Shown: piece by piece, positions 49,351-62,416 of the stretch
Layout: each line of letters starts with the position of its first letter
Position numbering within the stretch: the first letter of the stretch is position 1
From: Oryzias latipes
Taxonomy: Eukaryota > Chordata > Actinopteri > Beloniformes > Adrianichthyidae
NCBI RefSeq assembly: GCF_002234675.1
Contig: NC_019875.2
Coordinates: 28,889,818 to 28,953,817, forward strand
Direction of reading: 5' to 3'
DNA: 64,000 bases
Program-made: the position numbers and the translations under genes
The notes under the pieces: model-generated
What the model was told of the DNA's origin: nothing
The model's database searches: none
The model's input: the letters and a program-made list of their open reading frames with translations, nothing else

Positions 49351-50454
49351 TTGGGTTTTTTTTACACCTTAGTTTCTGCTTCCTGTTTTATTTAGTAGGC
49401 TTCTTCTTTCACGTCTTAGTTTTGAGTTTGACTTCCCTTGTCCCAATCTCCCCTGATCGTTCTCACCTGTGTCTCCTCAGCAGTCCTGTCAGTACATATG
49501 TACGTATCCTTCCTCTGGTGATGATCCATATTGTCTTCCTTCCTGCCTTCCTGTTTACTCCAACAGTTGATTTTTTTTTTGGTTTCCCTGCTCGGCAGTT
49601 GAGCGGTCTAAAGTCTTGATATTTCGCGTGGGTTATCTACCTGCCCAGGTTTTAACCATTTTTCACTCACGAACGGCTCATATCCACCTGATCTAAAGAA
49701 AAAAAAAGGTTGAATTTGTTTCTCTAGCTAGTATTAAAAACACGTTCCATGACTCACCTTCATAGGTGTGTGTCCTGCTCCCTGTGACTTCTATTTTACA
49801 TAGACTCATCGCATCAGAATAAAAACAGACCCACATCTTTAATGAGATTTTAACTTGGTCTGCATGTTTTTTTATTTTTTATATGAAGGTTTCCTTCATG
49901 TGGATGTTATTTATCTATGGGTTTCTGAGTCCTTCATTCATTTCTGCCTAATTAGATGCATTTTCCATCCTCATAGTTGAGAAACAAATGAAGTAAGCAG
50001 CCACTTGGCAGTTCGCCGCTCGAATGTCTCATCTGCTTCTGAGGCTATAGCTGGAGGCAACAAAAGCCAGATCGCAGTTCATTTCTGCTTGGGTCAGCCC
50101 TCATTATGTGCCAATAGAGGGGAGCTGCGGCAGACCTGAATCCGTCTGTTGCCCGTGCATGCTTGATGTGGGAACATTGATGCTGACAGGTGAACGGGGA
50201 TTGTTGCTGCTGGAGAAGCTGCTAATCAATCTGCTGCACTTCCTTCATGACAGCAAAAAAACAAAAACAAAAAAACATCACAAATTAGACTAAAATGTCA
50301 TTTTTAGTAGCAAAATGTGCAGCATTTAAACACACACACACACACACAAAAAGAACAAGAAACTCTTCCATTTTGAAAGAAATACATTTTTGTTTTTCTA
50401 TTTGGGTTTGTTTGTGGTGAGTTGTTAATGTTTGTGACTCCATCAAACTTGATT
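49351..50454. other. Gene-free stretch
   Basis: A short (AC)n lies at 50330-50347. Around 49420-49500 ccctgatcgttctcacctgt resembles words seen in some fish LTRs, but no termini were found. Confidence 0.4.
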
Positions 50455-50625
50455 ATCAAGTGTATGCAGCATCAGAATAGAGAGGAGCAGGGAGCTTGTG
50501 GCACGTCCAGCGTATACTCTTTGACACAAATACAATCTTTTTCAAACTGCATTTCACATCTGCTCCTGATTCACAACAATTGAAATAAAGAAATACTGAG
50601 CTTAATTTTCTTTTTAGAACTGCAA
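50455..50625 (+). repeat. AAAGACCC element, 3' fragment
   Basis: It matches the distal half of the 48.8-kb copy (gcatcagaat, gagcagggagcttgtggc, tctgctcctgattcacaa). Confidence 0.65.
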
Positions 50626-52988
50626 GGCTCTGGAGGATCCCACACCTTGATGTTGGTGGGACTCCAGAGACACCAGCAGCTTCAGATATGCGCTCGCTGC
50701 TTTGTATTTAGGAGCTGCGCTCTTATTTCGATGCCTTTGTCTGGCAGAAACCTTCCTCATTCTGTCTCTATCTGCACCAACCCATGTGTGTCTGAATCAG
50801 CCACAAATCCCTTAATAGCACGTTGATCACGTTTAAGTTTTCGTGAAACATCCGTGTTTCCATTTCTTGTCTGGGACATTCAACGATTTAGGGGAGAGAT
50901 TAGTATTAGTAGTTTTTCCTTTCATTAAACCCACCTGGCAAAGTAATTATCACAGGTGTCTGAGATTGATGTTGGTGATCCAAAGAGCCCTGAGAAACAA
51001 TATCATCCCTAAGTTTTGTTGAAAAAGAAAGAACTTCTTCGCATTGACAATCAATTGAACCACACCTACGTTCTACTGGAGAGCTGAAGCCCTCATCTCC
51101 TAAGTTGTTTTTTTTTAACATAAAACAGCAGTAAAGCTGTGAGGTGTCTTTGGCTGCAGAACAAACCCAAATGATTCTGCTGAAATGTTTGGCTTCCACC
51201 AGCAGACAACTACACCTTGTTTCACTCGTCCATTGTCTTCCAGATCCTCATTAAGATTATGAGCTCGAGTCATGCTTCACTGTATTATTATGAACCAGAG
51301 GTTTTTATCCTGCCTATCATTTTCTACACACCCACTGAGGTCTTGATGGTTTTCAGGATCTTTATCTGACTCGATTTGAAGACTCCAGAACTGCTTGCTG
51401 ATAAAACGTGTCCTGTAACTGACGTCAGCACACCTGCTGGTGCTGCTTAACTGGTTGCGACTTAACCTCTCACGTCCTTTGAAATAGTTCTGGTGTACTA
51501 ATTGTTCGCAGGTATGTTTTTTTGTCCCAATTTATTGTTAAATATTGAGTCTGACCCTGATTAAGATTTGTGTCTTTATTTTAACACACATGAAAATCAC
51601 AGAATTTAAAGATGCTGTAAAGGAGTAACTTTTTGGCTGAAACTGGTCAATTAGAGAAATGAATTTGCATTTTGTCAAACATGAGTCTGCATAGGAGATG
51701 TTTGTTTACAGAATTATAATTTTAAATGATTAAATCTCAGTTAAATGTTCAATAGAACAGAGGTCGACCGGTACAGGTGGGACAGTTGGTACCGGGCTGT
51801 AGAGAATAAAAAAGCTCGACCTACTTCTTTTTCCCATTTTATCTTATTCTGAAAAATGTTTTCAATTGGAAATCTACTGGATTCTCTCCACCATCTCATT
51901 CTTGATGCATGTCAAGTCGCTCGGTCACGTGACCAAAAATCCATCCAGAATTTTTTTTTAGAGCGGCTGCACCGCTTCACTGAAGCCCCCAAGCTCACAA
52001 AGCTAACAAAAAAAAAACACATTTGGAAAGTTAATTATTGCCGAAAATAGCCAGTGAGATAACAGAAGAAGAGACTTCCACTTCAAAATAAAAGAATTCT
52101 GCATTCAAAAGACAAAAACCAGTAGTCTTTACTCCAAACATGGATTGATTTTGACAGTTGATTGATTGTGACCGGCTGTCTAAAGTTACAAGGATGCTGC
52201 CAATAAAATTGTTCAAATGGTGGATTCACGTTTATCATGTTATTTAGAAAATACCAGATTTAGTGATTGTTTTAAAAAAAATTTTACTTAACCACTGTAG
52301 GTTGGATGAGGCTCCAGTTGATTTTTTTTAGCTTCCACTTTGGCAGTTTGGGCTTAGGAAAGATCTAGTTCACATTTTAATGAAATCTAGTGTACCAATA
52401 AAAAAAAAACCCATTTTACGGAGGATGAAGATACATTTTAGCCTCAAGACGTGAGGGAAACTGGAGGTTAAAAAAATAAAAATGGGCCCCCGCTTCAGCC
52501 TCATATGGGCCGGTCCGTGAAACTATTGTCGACATTAAATTGGTCCGTGTGCTGCATCTGTTTTGATAAAGTTTTGGGCGTTTGACTTTCTCTTGAGAAA
52601 AATGTTGTGTTTGACAGGACAAAAATACATTTAATTCAATTTATTTTCTTAGTCAGTCTTAAACAGCTACTGGACTGCACAAGACAGCAAACAGGGCTTT
52701 ACTGGAGAGTTTGCACTTCCACAAACCACGACTCATGACCAGACCATAAACTATCTGGAGTTTCTGTGAAGCTCTTATCGAGCCGTGCTTCGTTAAGGGG
52801 AAGAGGCTGAAAATGATTCACTTCCTGGCTGAACCACGTAACAGATTCATGAAGTGGTTCCGACAGTGCCGCAAGTCTTGACAGTAGTAGAGATTATGCT
52901 GCAATCATGTTTATTCACAGGCTTTTTATTTATTTGTTTTCAAAATGCCAAATTCAACTGATATTTTTTCTGTCCACTAGATTTCTGT
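50626..52988. other. Gene-free stretch
   Basis: Patches such as gaccggtacaggtgggac (51768) and ggccggtccgtg (52508) recall ends of fish hAT-type MITEs. No paired termini could be defined. Confidence 0.4.
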
Positions 52989-53084
52989 CTAGTGCAGGTG
53001 AAGCTTCATGAAGCATTGCACTGGAGAGAATTAGTTGGATGACAGGCCTTAATACTTCATGAAGCTTCATCTACCCATCACTAG
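52989..53084. mobile_element. Small hairpin MITE (96 bp)
   Basis: The left end ctagtgcaggtgaagcttca and the right end tgaagcttcatctacccatc-actag are inverted relatives, both built around tgaagcttcatgaag. A spacer of about 40 bp separates them. No clear TSD. Confidence 0.6.
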
Positions 53085-53338
53085 GAAAAACTGATTCTAA
53101 GCAAAAATTGTCTCAAGTTGTTCTGTGAACTTTATGTATCCAGTTGGTAAAAAAAAAAAAAAAGAAAAACTATCAGGAACTGTTGGTGTGGAACCCAACA
53201 GGCAGAAACCTAAACACAACAAAGCCAATGGATAAACTAAAAGGCTACAAAGCATCTGATATAGAACTAAAAACCAGACACTTATGTACACTGAGGGTCA
53301 TCAGCACAAATCAAGACAGCTGTGGAGGCTTAACAACC

Positions 53339-53549
53339 TTAACCCTTGTGCTATCCTATGACCCCACCCATACATTGACGTGTTCTCCCTACCATGACAA
53401 AGGTGGATAAAGGTGGAAAGATTTCATGTAATCCATGGACACCAGTGAAGATCACAAATCATTGAAGAAAAAAGGTTCAGAGCTCTATCTAGTGGGTCTA
53501 GATGACCCAACTCCCAATGTTAAAGTGCCTAGGAAAGCACAAGGGTCAA
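53339..53549. mobile_element. piggyBac-like MITE (203 bp) at TTAA
   Basis: TTAA (53339-53342) is followed by CCCTTGTGCTATCCT. The other end is AGGAAAGCACAAGGG followed by TCAA (53546-53549), a one-base decay of TTAA. The ~15-bp inverted termini beginning CCCTT and the TTAA target are hallmarks of piggyBac-type elements. There is no transposase. I associate this sequence with a MITE common in medaka, from memory only. Confidence 0.85.
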
Positions 53550-54200
53550 CCCGGTGTTACTGACAGAAGGAAAACATGACCGAAACCAAGAACAACTGAA
53601 AGACCAAAGTAAAGCTCTATAATCCTCACAGTAAGTTGGTGGTGTTTCTGTGACACCTGTTTAATTTCGGGCCAAAACGAAAGTAAAAAACCAGTGTTTC
53701 AAGCAAAAGCGTCTTACTTTTTTAATCTTGCAAGAAAAATAATCTTATTAGGAAAATATTTCAATTTAAGAAAATATGTCTTAGTGAGTTGAATTTTAAT
53801 CTTAAAATAAGACAACTTGTCTGACCCCCATTATCAGACATTTTGATAATTTAAAGAAAGATTTTTAAATGTTAAGAATTTTTTACTTGTGTCAAAAATC
53901 TTTATTTTCAGATGGTCTTGTTTTTAGTTAGTTAGTTTTTTACTTTGTTTTTCCTGTTGGCATGCGTGTTTGGTAACACATTTTTATTAAATCCGTAGAA
54001 ATTATGGTTTAAACAACAGCTCTGCCTTTTCTGTATTGATTTCTTGAGTTTTTCCTTGTCTTTCTAAGTGTGTGATTGTGTTTTTGTGTTGCCATCACAG
54101 ACTGGTAACCATCTTTTTTGCATTATAACACCAGTGGAAAGGCTTAAGACCTTTGATATGATGAAATATTGATCAATTGGAACATGTCAATAAAAAAAAT
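53550..54200. other. Gene-free stretch
   Basis: At 54160-54200 a gaacatgtcaataaaaaaaa tail precedes the microsatellite and suggests the 3' end of an unidentified retroelement. Confidence 0.45.
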
Positions 54201-54337
<137 letters not shown>

Positions 54338-57300
54338 AAATAAATGATAAAAGGGAAGAACAGTCTTAAAATCTGCTTCATTCACTGTCTTTCAAACTAA
54401 AGTGAGATGAATATCATTGGAGAAGAAAAGGCTACGGAGGATGATAACTCTCTTCAGAGGTGGGTCCAAAGAAAGAAAAAATCTTCAAATCATCTGGACA
54501 AAGTTTACAAAAAACGAAAAGTGAGGTCGCCTGCGTCTGATCTGAATGTGAGCCGGATGGAGAAGCGGTTAACTTTCTGGCGGCTGAACGAGGGTGTGAT
54601 CCCGGTGACTCAGCTCCCAGCAATGTTGGTCTTTCAGGTGAATGAGTCACCGCCATCCTCTGTGGGGAGATGTCTCTTCTCAACTGATATGTGTGCCTCC
54701 AGAAAATATGTGCTTCACCTTAAGTATAAGAGCCAGAGCCAGGATATGTAAAAAAAATAAAAAAATAAAAAAACACATACCAGAGTTTTAAATAAACTTT
54801 TTTTTTAAGGACCATATAATTTCAGATTCCTGTAATTTTCTCAAATAGCTGCAGAACATCTCAGTGACCGAATCCATTTCAATTAAAGATAAAACTAAAA
54901 TGTTAAATCAATTTAATGTTTTTACTTTTAAACAGTCAGTTTGATAAATTCAAAGAAAAGCACAAAATAAAGTCATGCAACATTACTTTCCCTACTTAAA
55001 TTCTCTTTTTGATATTTAATTAAAGAGTTAATGATCCATTTTTTATGAGCAAACCCTTTCTTTGTGATGGCGAAAGTTAAAACCAGTTTTATTATTCTAG
55101 TTTCTTTTCTTTGACAAACAAGCCAACATAAACCAAACCAGTGACCCATGGTTTTTCTCTTCTGGAGCAAATCCACATTCTGTCTTGCAGTTTTGAAATT
55201 TCTCCATTTTCTAACTCTTACTTCTAAAAACTCAGAATCTCGCCAAAATTTGCACACACCAAAATAAAATGAATTGTTGATATAGTGAACCTTTTCCCTC
55301 ACAAAAAAAGAGAGATAAAATGATGACATCACAGCGGGAGAAACCATCAAAAACAGGAATGGGGCCCAAATATGTTATGGGCCTCAAAAAGCACATTTCG
55401 AAAATCCAAACACACTATTCGGTGATATGCAATGGAAGGTTTGAAATTATTATGGTATGGTCAAAGGACATATGGCTTGGCGTATGTCCTGTGGTGAAGT
55501 TTAAAATTTAGCGATTTTCACCTTTTTCCACAATAAGAAAAGAAAACTTTTTTTTTTTAATTAAGGGATCTTTTAGAAATTTCACACACATGCAACCAGC
55601 TAAAGTTTACAACCAAACTTTCATTGACCTTTGACCTTGGGAAGAGGCAACCATCTTGAGTTTAAAAAAAAAAAACATCTTTAGTACCAGCTACAAATGA
55701 AAACTCCTCCTAGGGAGTTCAATTAATAAATCTAGGATGGAACCAGATCGATCTGACAGAGGCAGAACCGAATAGACTAATACCGCTAAAAAATCGTTTT
55801 GAAATGAGATCAATCGATAGTCGAATCGAAGAAATACCATTTGGATTAAGACAAGGTGGGTTAAATTTTTATAACATAAAAACAATCAAGTGCCATCACT
55901 TGTGAATGGATTTGCTTTTTATTCTTGTTTTCCTGTCAAAATCACGAAATGAGCTCTTAAGAATAATATTTGGTGAAAAACTCCCATAGCTATTTCTCAA
56001 AGTTTTAGATCCTATGGTGGCCAGGAGGCTCCGTGTGCTGAAAATTAAAATCACAACGCTTAAAAAAAACCCTCTTGCTTAAAATAAGGCAATAAAAAGA
56101 CTTGGCTAAGATTGTGTAATAAAAGTATGTGGTTTGGGTTAAGCCATAAAATTCACCATAAAAGTCATTTCACCACAGAAATATTCAGATACCTTCCAGG
56201 TTGCCGTGGCGACAAATATGCCACAACTGTTCCAGGCTTGTAGCATCCCAGAATTAAGCATTGGAAGTGATTTGCATGTTAAAAAAACAACATCCCTCTG
56301 ACATTGTGCTGGCATGCGGACAGTTGAAAGTTACTTTTCCTTCTCAAAGTGGCAGTTTTTTTAACGTCTTCATTCGGTTAAAATTGAAGACGTTCGAGCT
56401 CACTTTATCCGTAGTTCTGCCAGTATTACTACTCAGGGATGAGGTACTATTCTTGAGAAGTATTGAAGCCAAAAGATCACCCTTGAACTTTTACTCTGGA
56501 GCAGATGCACACAGGGGTTTCATCTGCAGAGAGAAAGAACTGTTTGTGTGCGTTTGCTGCAGAACCTCAAGGATGTGGATTTCAGCACATCATTGCTGCG
56601 GCGCATAAACGAGCGACTTGTTGAGTGCATCACAAAGCTCCTCTGAGAATGGCAGGAAGAGCAAACAAAGAAGAGGGCTGAACTTTGCAGCTTCACCGAC
56701 AATCAACTTGAAAAAAAAAACAAAAAAAAGCGCCCAAGCCGAGAATCATTTTAGCTTTTCTGCATTTATTTTTCATCCAGAACTACAGAAAACATGGGTT
56801 CATAGCGACTTGAACAGCTGATATCACTAAAGGTTAAGGTCTGTTCATAACAGTTGGCAATGACTTACAAATGAAATAAAAATCTTTCATCAAACAGCGT
56901 GGAGCAGACATGGCTGTTAGGGCGTTATTTTGGCCAGAAGTCACAAAAGAGGTTAGAATGATGGATGAGCTGATGCTGTCTGTGTGTCTCTAATGGGCTG
57001 AAGGAGGAGGAGGCAGAAAAGCAAAATAGTTTCAACACAACTGCTTTTTCCCTGAAAGAAAAAAAGGTTTTGAAAGCACTTCTGTGGTTTACAGGTCATT
57101 TAAAATCATAACTTTGTGAAAGTATTATGTACCTCTTGTTTTTCTAAAAGAGCAGTTTTTTCTGTTGACTCGTCTCTAAACCGCCGGTAAACTTACTTCT
57201 GGTTGTTTTGTAAGACAATAAAGCCCAAAAGACTCACTGGTACAATTGAAAACCCGATTTTAAGTAAAATAATTTTTGTTACTTAGGAAAAAATAACGCT

Positions 57301-57539
57301 GGTGTCATTCACATTAAAAGTCTCACAAGGTTTCTGATCAAATGGAGATACTCAATTTACACTGAAGCGCATTCGTGTGTAAATTTGTGTTAAATTGAAT
57401 ATTTCTCTTCAGTTCAGAGTTATTTTATCTAAACAGATTAACGACGTAAATCAGACTTTGAAGAAATTCCATAATTGTCATTAGGAGGAATTCATGACTG
57501 ACGCTACAAGTTATCAGATTCTGACCAAATGACAAGTCA
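54338..57539. other. Gene-free stretch
   Basis: A 114-codon frame at 54407-54751 is Lys/Arg-rich at its start but has no recognisable domain. The rest is AT-rich, with nothing assigned. Confidence 0.4.
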
Positions 57540-57920
57540 TTGACTGTATAGGAGAACTGGACTAAGTGGCCCCTCCCCCGGGGCGTTCCAAACAGGAAGT
57601 GGCGCTGAGGCCAGAATACTTCAATAGAGAAATAAGCAGCTGTTACTTATTCAGTCTATTGGTACAGAATAATCATTCTTGCTCTGTGGTTTCACATTGA
57701 ATATTTGAAACATTTGATTGACAGATGCTGTGTAGCCCGCTTTCAAGTAGTAGGGGTGTGGCCTTCCAACAAGCTCACTACCGATTGGTGAGAGTGGTTG
57801 CCATAGAAATGTTGACTCGGACCAGTCACTGCTTACCGAGTATGTCGCCGTCCGTTCGTTGGCTCAAGAAAAAAGTGGATGACGTCACACTCACTCCATC
57901 CAGTTCTCGTATCCAGTCAA
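57540..57920. mobile_element. MITE with ~22-bp terminal inverted repeats (381 bp)
   Basis: It begins ttgactgtataggagaactg and ends cagttctcgtatccagtcaa, which are inverted copies with two mismatches. It has no coding capacity. A related partial copy is at 36680-36933. The TSD is not resolved. Confidence 0.75.
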
Positions 57921-59795
57921 AAGGGAGAACCCAGGAACAATTTTGTTCCGGGTTCCAAAAGTTAGTTTGACAATTATTCTTATTTTTTTTATCTATTTTT
58001 GTGTTACGGCAATCCCCAGTGGCCAAAAAAGTAAAAATAATGAAAAAGGCCAAAAATATAAATATTATATAGTACAATAGCCAAATTTGACCCCATGGGT
58101 ACTCTGTTGTGTTTTTTTATATGTTTAGCAGCTATTAACAGAGGCCAAAAAACGTAAAAATACAAACTAAAAAAGTAAATAAAATAAAAATATATATATT
58201 TTTAACAAAACAGCCAAATTTCACGCCGTGGGCTCTGCTATTTTGTTTTTGTGTCCTTCCTGTTGCACGTATTACAGACAGACGGTGATGCAGATGGACT
58301 GTACCATCGTTGGGTTGGGTCAGCATTTGCTCTGTTTTCTTTTCCCATGTTCAAACCAAACAGAGCATTGTAGAGAGGCGTGTAGAAACAGGCCTTTTCT
58401 TTATTGTTTTGGACATAGAAAAGATTTTCTCTTCGCTTCTGTCATCAGGGTACATTGAAAAAAACAGGGCAAAGCTTTGTGTTGCTTAAGACTTTTGTCC
58501 TTTAAAATAAGAGATGCAGAAAGTTTATGTTGCTACATAAACGTCTTAAATAGTTGAGCAGAAACAAATATTTTGCTTATTGTCTACGTGTATTTTTGAA
58601 GATCACTTTGTGTGGGTTCATATGTGAGTCATTGGCTCCTACAGGCCTTTTCTCATGCTGTCCACACAACAATAAAGGTCAAACGTTTACTGTCTGGCGG
58701 GATGTTAACACATTCATACCGAGCAGGGCTGAAAATCATTTCATGTGCAGCCTTTGTTGCGTAAATGGGTTTGACGAATTTCTGCCTCATTCTCACCCTT
58801 TCCCTCCAAGACAGCTTAAACCAATTAGGAAGATTTGTTGCCGAATCGTTTTGGCACAAATCTAACGGCAGGTTTTATTGATCCATGCAACAATAAAGTG
58901 GGAAGCGACACCATCGGAGCTGCGCGTTCCATACCGCAGTTCCTGTCTGCTTCATTTGGAAAACTCTGCACATGAAAAAGGGAATCCAGGACATTTCTGT
59001 GAACTGCAGAGCGAAAAACAAAACAAAACAACAACAAAAAAACTGGCAAACGCCCACACTTACTCTGCCACACCATGAAAACTCCTGCACAGACAGATAA
59101 AGCCACTTGGCGTTAATGCAGTACAGTTTCTATATACTCACTGTTGGCATAAAGATAAAAGAAAAAAGGTACAAAGTCCAGGCAGTGAAAGGACAAACCA
59201 ACTTTTTCTTTTTTGCCACATTGTAAGTTAAATGATCAGTTTAGAATCATTTAAATGGGATCATTTTGAACTATTCCGTTCTTGAAAAACATCTGTTCTG
59301 TTTTTGTTGCATGTTTCTCATTTATTTTAGATTTATTTTACAAAGCTGTGATTATAAGAGTTTGTGTCTAACGTGATTTTTTTTTTTTTAGACCTTTTCT
59401 GACACAATGACCGTCAGCTCAGGATCTACTTTTGTTTCACACCAACATCTGATTAAGTCTTAGGGAGGAAAATGTTTGTAAGAATTTTATAAAGTCCTGT
59501 TCAAATTTAGAAGAAATTAAACATTTAAAATGAATAGAAAAGGATAAAAAAAACAGTAAAAAACTATTGAATTAAGGATTTGGTTTCAAAATAATTAAAA
59601 AGGAAATATAACTATTTAATACATTTCTTCAGGAAATATAAATGTAATTAAATTATAATTATAATTTTTAACAATTTCATTTATATTGACCTATAAATAA
59701 AGAAATACATTACGCCTTTTTTTCCAATCTTTAAATAAATATATATTTTGAACATTTCCTTTTCCACTGTAGATTTTGCACTTTAATGTCCAATG
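57921..59795. other. Gene-free stretch
   Basis: Nothing recognised. AT-rich with A-runs. Confidence 0.45.
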
Positions 59796-59796
59796 T

Positions 59797-59848
<52 letters not shown>

Positions 59849-59867
59849 ACACACACACACACACACG
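59796..59867. repeat. (CA)n microsatellite
   Basis: About 72 bp of ca repeat with a single ccc interruption. Confidence 0.95.
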
Positions 59868-60716
59868 CTTACACATATTTATTGAGCTCTTACAGTCCTT
59901 AAAATAAAATCCTCGTGTTTTTAGGGCAGAATTAATAATTGGGTCCTACTGTTCAAATACTAAACCACGCAGGGAGGACGGAGAAGCACTAAGACAATTG
60001 AGTCATCCCTGAAAAATATAAATAATCATCTCTGCTCCAGTATAAAAATACAGCCTGAGTCAGAATCATATGCAGAACATACTTACAGGAAAACTGCTCT
60101 AATAAGAAAAACATGTCCTGCCTCCAAACGTTTCCTGCAAAAGACGACTCCCTCAACAACAAACGCACAATGGGCAACCTTGTACCATAAAAATGAAAGA
60201 TTCACTTTTCTGAATCCCTGCATGCTCAACAATAACGCAAAAAACTGTTTTTACAAGGCTGTAACATTCACTGCTAAATGATTTGATTCAAAGTCAATAT
60301 CCCCTGAAAAAAATAAGAATAAACTGAAGTTTTATCCTGAAGTCGATAACTGGTATAATATGTTAGACAGGATCCAGGCGGTCGCTTGTCTCATAACCAT
60401 GATGCTGCATAACAAAAGCCTGGGATGACGGATTTTGGCTTGAAAATCAAAGAACAAGCGTGTGCGTGTTAGCCTAATAACATTGGCCCTGCCGTTAGCA
60501 ACAGTCAGCTGACATCAACGCTAAAAAAAACCAACCATATCTTAAGCTGTAATAATTCTTTTGCAAATACTTTTAATTTTTTTGATGCCAAATTACAACA
60601 AAAAAAAAAGACTGATTTGTACGTGTTTGGCAAAAAAATATGAAATTAGTGGGACATGAGTGTCACTTGAAAGAGACAAACAGAAATGAGAAAAATGGCC
60701 TGGAATCAGCGGACAG
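59868..60716. other. Gene-free stretch
   Basis: Nothing recognised. Confidence 0.45.
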
Positions 60717-60752
60717 ACACACCTTCCCGTTCAAATGAATGGGAAGGTGTGT
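60717..60752. repeat. 12-bp inverted repeat
   Basis: acacaccttccc and gggaaggtgtgt flank a 12-base loop that is itself partly complementary. The following ccaaacctttggtttgtact is reminiscent of ends of fish Tc1-type MITEs. Confidence 0.7.
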
Positions 60753-61857
60753 CCAAACCTTTGGTTTGTACTGTACATCCAAACCAGGTGGACATGAACT
60801 GAACGTGGCATCAAAATAAAACCTCTGCTGCAAAACAGACGCAACACTTGGCTGACGTGAATGACTAAACTAGCAACAAAGGACTAAATCTGTGAATTCG
60901 ATCATCTCTTTCAAACATTTGCCCCTGCCCTCTAGATGTGGCTTCTTTTTCTGTCACTGCATGCATGTGTAGGAAGGTTTTTTTCTGCTCAACAGGCATG
61001 TTTCTACCAGACTGAGAGGCTACAGTTTAAGTGCATCTTGGCTCCATCACTAATAATGGCTGCCCTGCTCCAGGTGGTTTGGCATTCTCCTCCTGGAGTC
61101 CTGTGCATATGGTATAGTGTAGGTGCACACAGAGGATGAGCGCATGCTCTTTGTGCTGCGTGGCGGGGTGACAACAGCTAGAGGAGCACATAAAGGTCAC
61201 CCGCTGTGCCGAAGGTCGCCCTGAAGGGATGCGCTGACTGTGATCCCGGGGATTAATATCTAGTTACTGACACTGGGATACTTTCCTTTTTGTTGCGCCG
61301 TTTGATTTACGCCTGTAGTTTAACAACAGAGAGGGGGAAAGAAAAAAAACACAGAGAAGCACGCAAGATCTTTCCCTGCAGCGTTTTGAACATAAAAACA
61401 AAGCAAAAGAAAAAAAAAAAAAACGACTGGTTTTATGAAAGCAGGTGTTTAAGTTAAAGCTGACAAATTCCACAGAAGAAAAACTTCTGCCCAGCTTCTA
61501 GAGGAGCTGCAACCCATCAATCCAAAGCACTCCACATGAGCTTTCCAGAAGATTATGCACAGTCAAAGCGTTCCAAACAGTTGCCAAGCACCAAAAAATA
61601 ATTTACCCAACACTCAGTCCCTGCAGTGCTTCAAGTCAGAAACCCAGGAGCATCATCATGGAACAGCGTGAACCCTCATCACGCTAATGACAAAGGTCGT
61701 GACCCAGAAAAGTACAAGTACAGTGAAGCCAGTCGGAACAACTTTCCTGGAAATTAATCACAGATTTATGAAGCCGTTTGTCGAAGTGTGGGTTGATGCG
61801 ATCGAAGGGAAGATGTTTTTCCTCAAAAGGCGTAAAATTATGACATGATGCAAACGT
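60753..61857. other. Gene-free stretch
   Basis: Nothing recognised. Confidence 0.45.
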
Positions 61858-62345
61858 AAAGACCCACCTCAATATTTTTGTGGCATTTTTCTGATGATGG
61901 AGGACATTTAGTTGGAAATTTGAGCTTAAAACTGAGTATTTCCTTAGTCAAAACATTGGAAATGAGGAGCAGAGGACAAATTAGCTACAAAGTAAATTTG
62001 CCGGGCTATAGCTCCACTGTTAACACCTCGATTCTTCAACCTTTCACGCAATTAAAAGCAGCGTTCTGCTGTTGTGCAAAGGCGACAAGAGAAGCTCTTT
62101 TGCTTTCTCGTCAGAATCAGCTGATTCCCGGTAATCACGTAAGCGGTCGAAGTTTTGTGGTATGTCAAAGAGCTTGTTGCCGGCGACAGCTGTTGAAGTG
62201 TTAAACCTAAAGCTCTCAGCAGTGGGGAGAGGAAGTGGGGCGGCATTGCTTCACGCCAACGGTCCTGCCCACAACTCAGAGGTGAATTTCTAATGAACTC
62301 CTGCCACTCTGCAGAAACGAAATGTTCCAGAAAACACCTTTAATA
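61858..62345 (-). mobile_element. AAAGACCC element, minus-strand copy
   Basis: It begins aaagacccacctcaa, then tgatgatggaggacatttag and gaggagcagaggac, matching the reversed 3' part seen at 9.3 kb. It ends near ctgcagaaacgaaatgttcc, the reversed 5' part seen at 42.5 and 48.9 kb. Confidence 0.6.
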
Positions 62346-62356
62346 ATGGATTAATA

Positions 62357-62416
62357 AACTCCTTTTCATGTTGAATAAAAAAAAACTCCTTTTCATGTTG
62401 AATAAAAAAAAAAAAA
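62357..62416. repeat. Two-copy ~29-bp tandem repeat ending in A-runs
   Basis: aactccttttcatgttgaat followed by an A-run occurs twice in succession. Confidence 0.85.

Noticed and set aside
49351-49680. Possible LTR fragment (tcacctgtgtctcctcagca)
   Set aside because: No TG…CA termini or TSD found; the similarity is only a general impression.
51760-52620. Patches resembling hAT MITE ends (ggccggtccgtg)
   Set aside because: Paired inverted termini and an 8-bp duplication could not be located.
54407-54751. 114-codon Lys-rich frame
   Set aside because: No recognisable domain, signal or splice sites. It has an A-rich end and lies just after a microsatellite.
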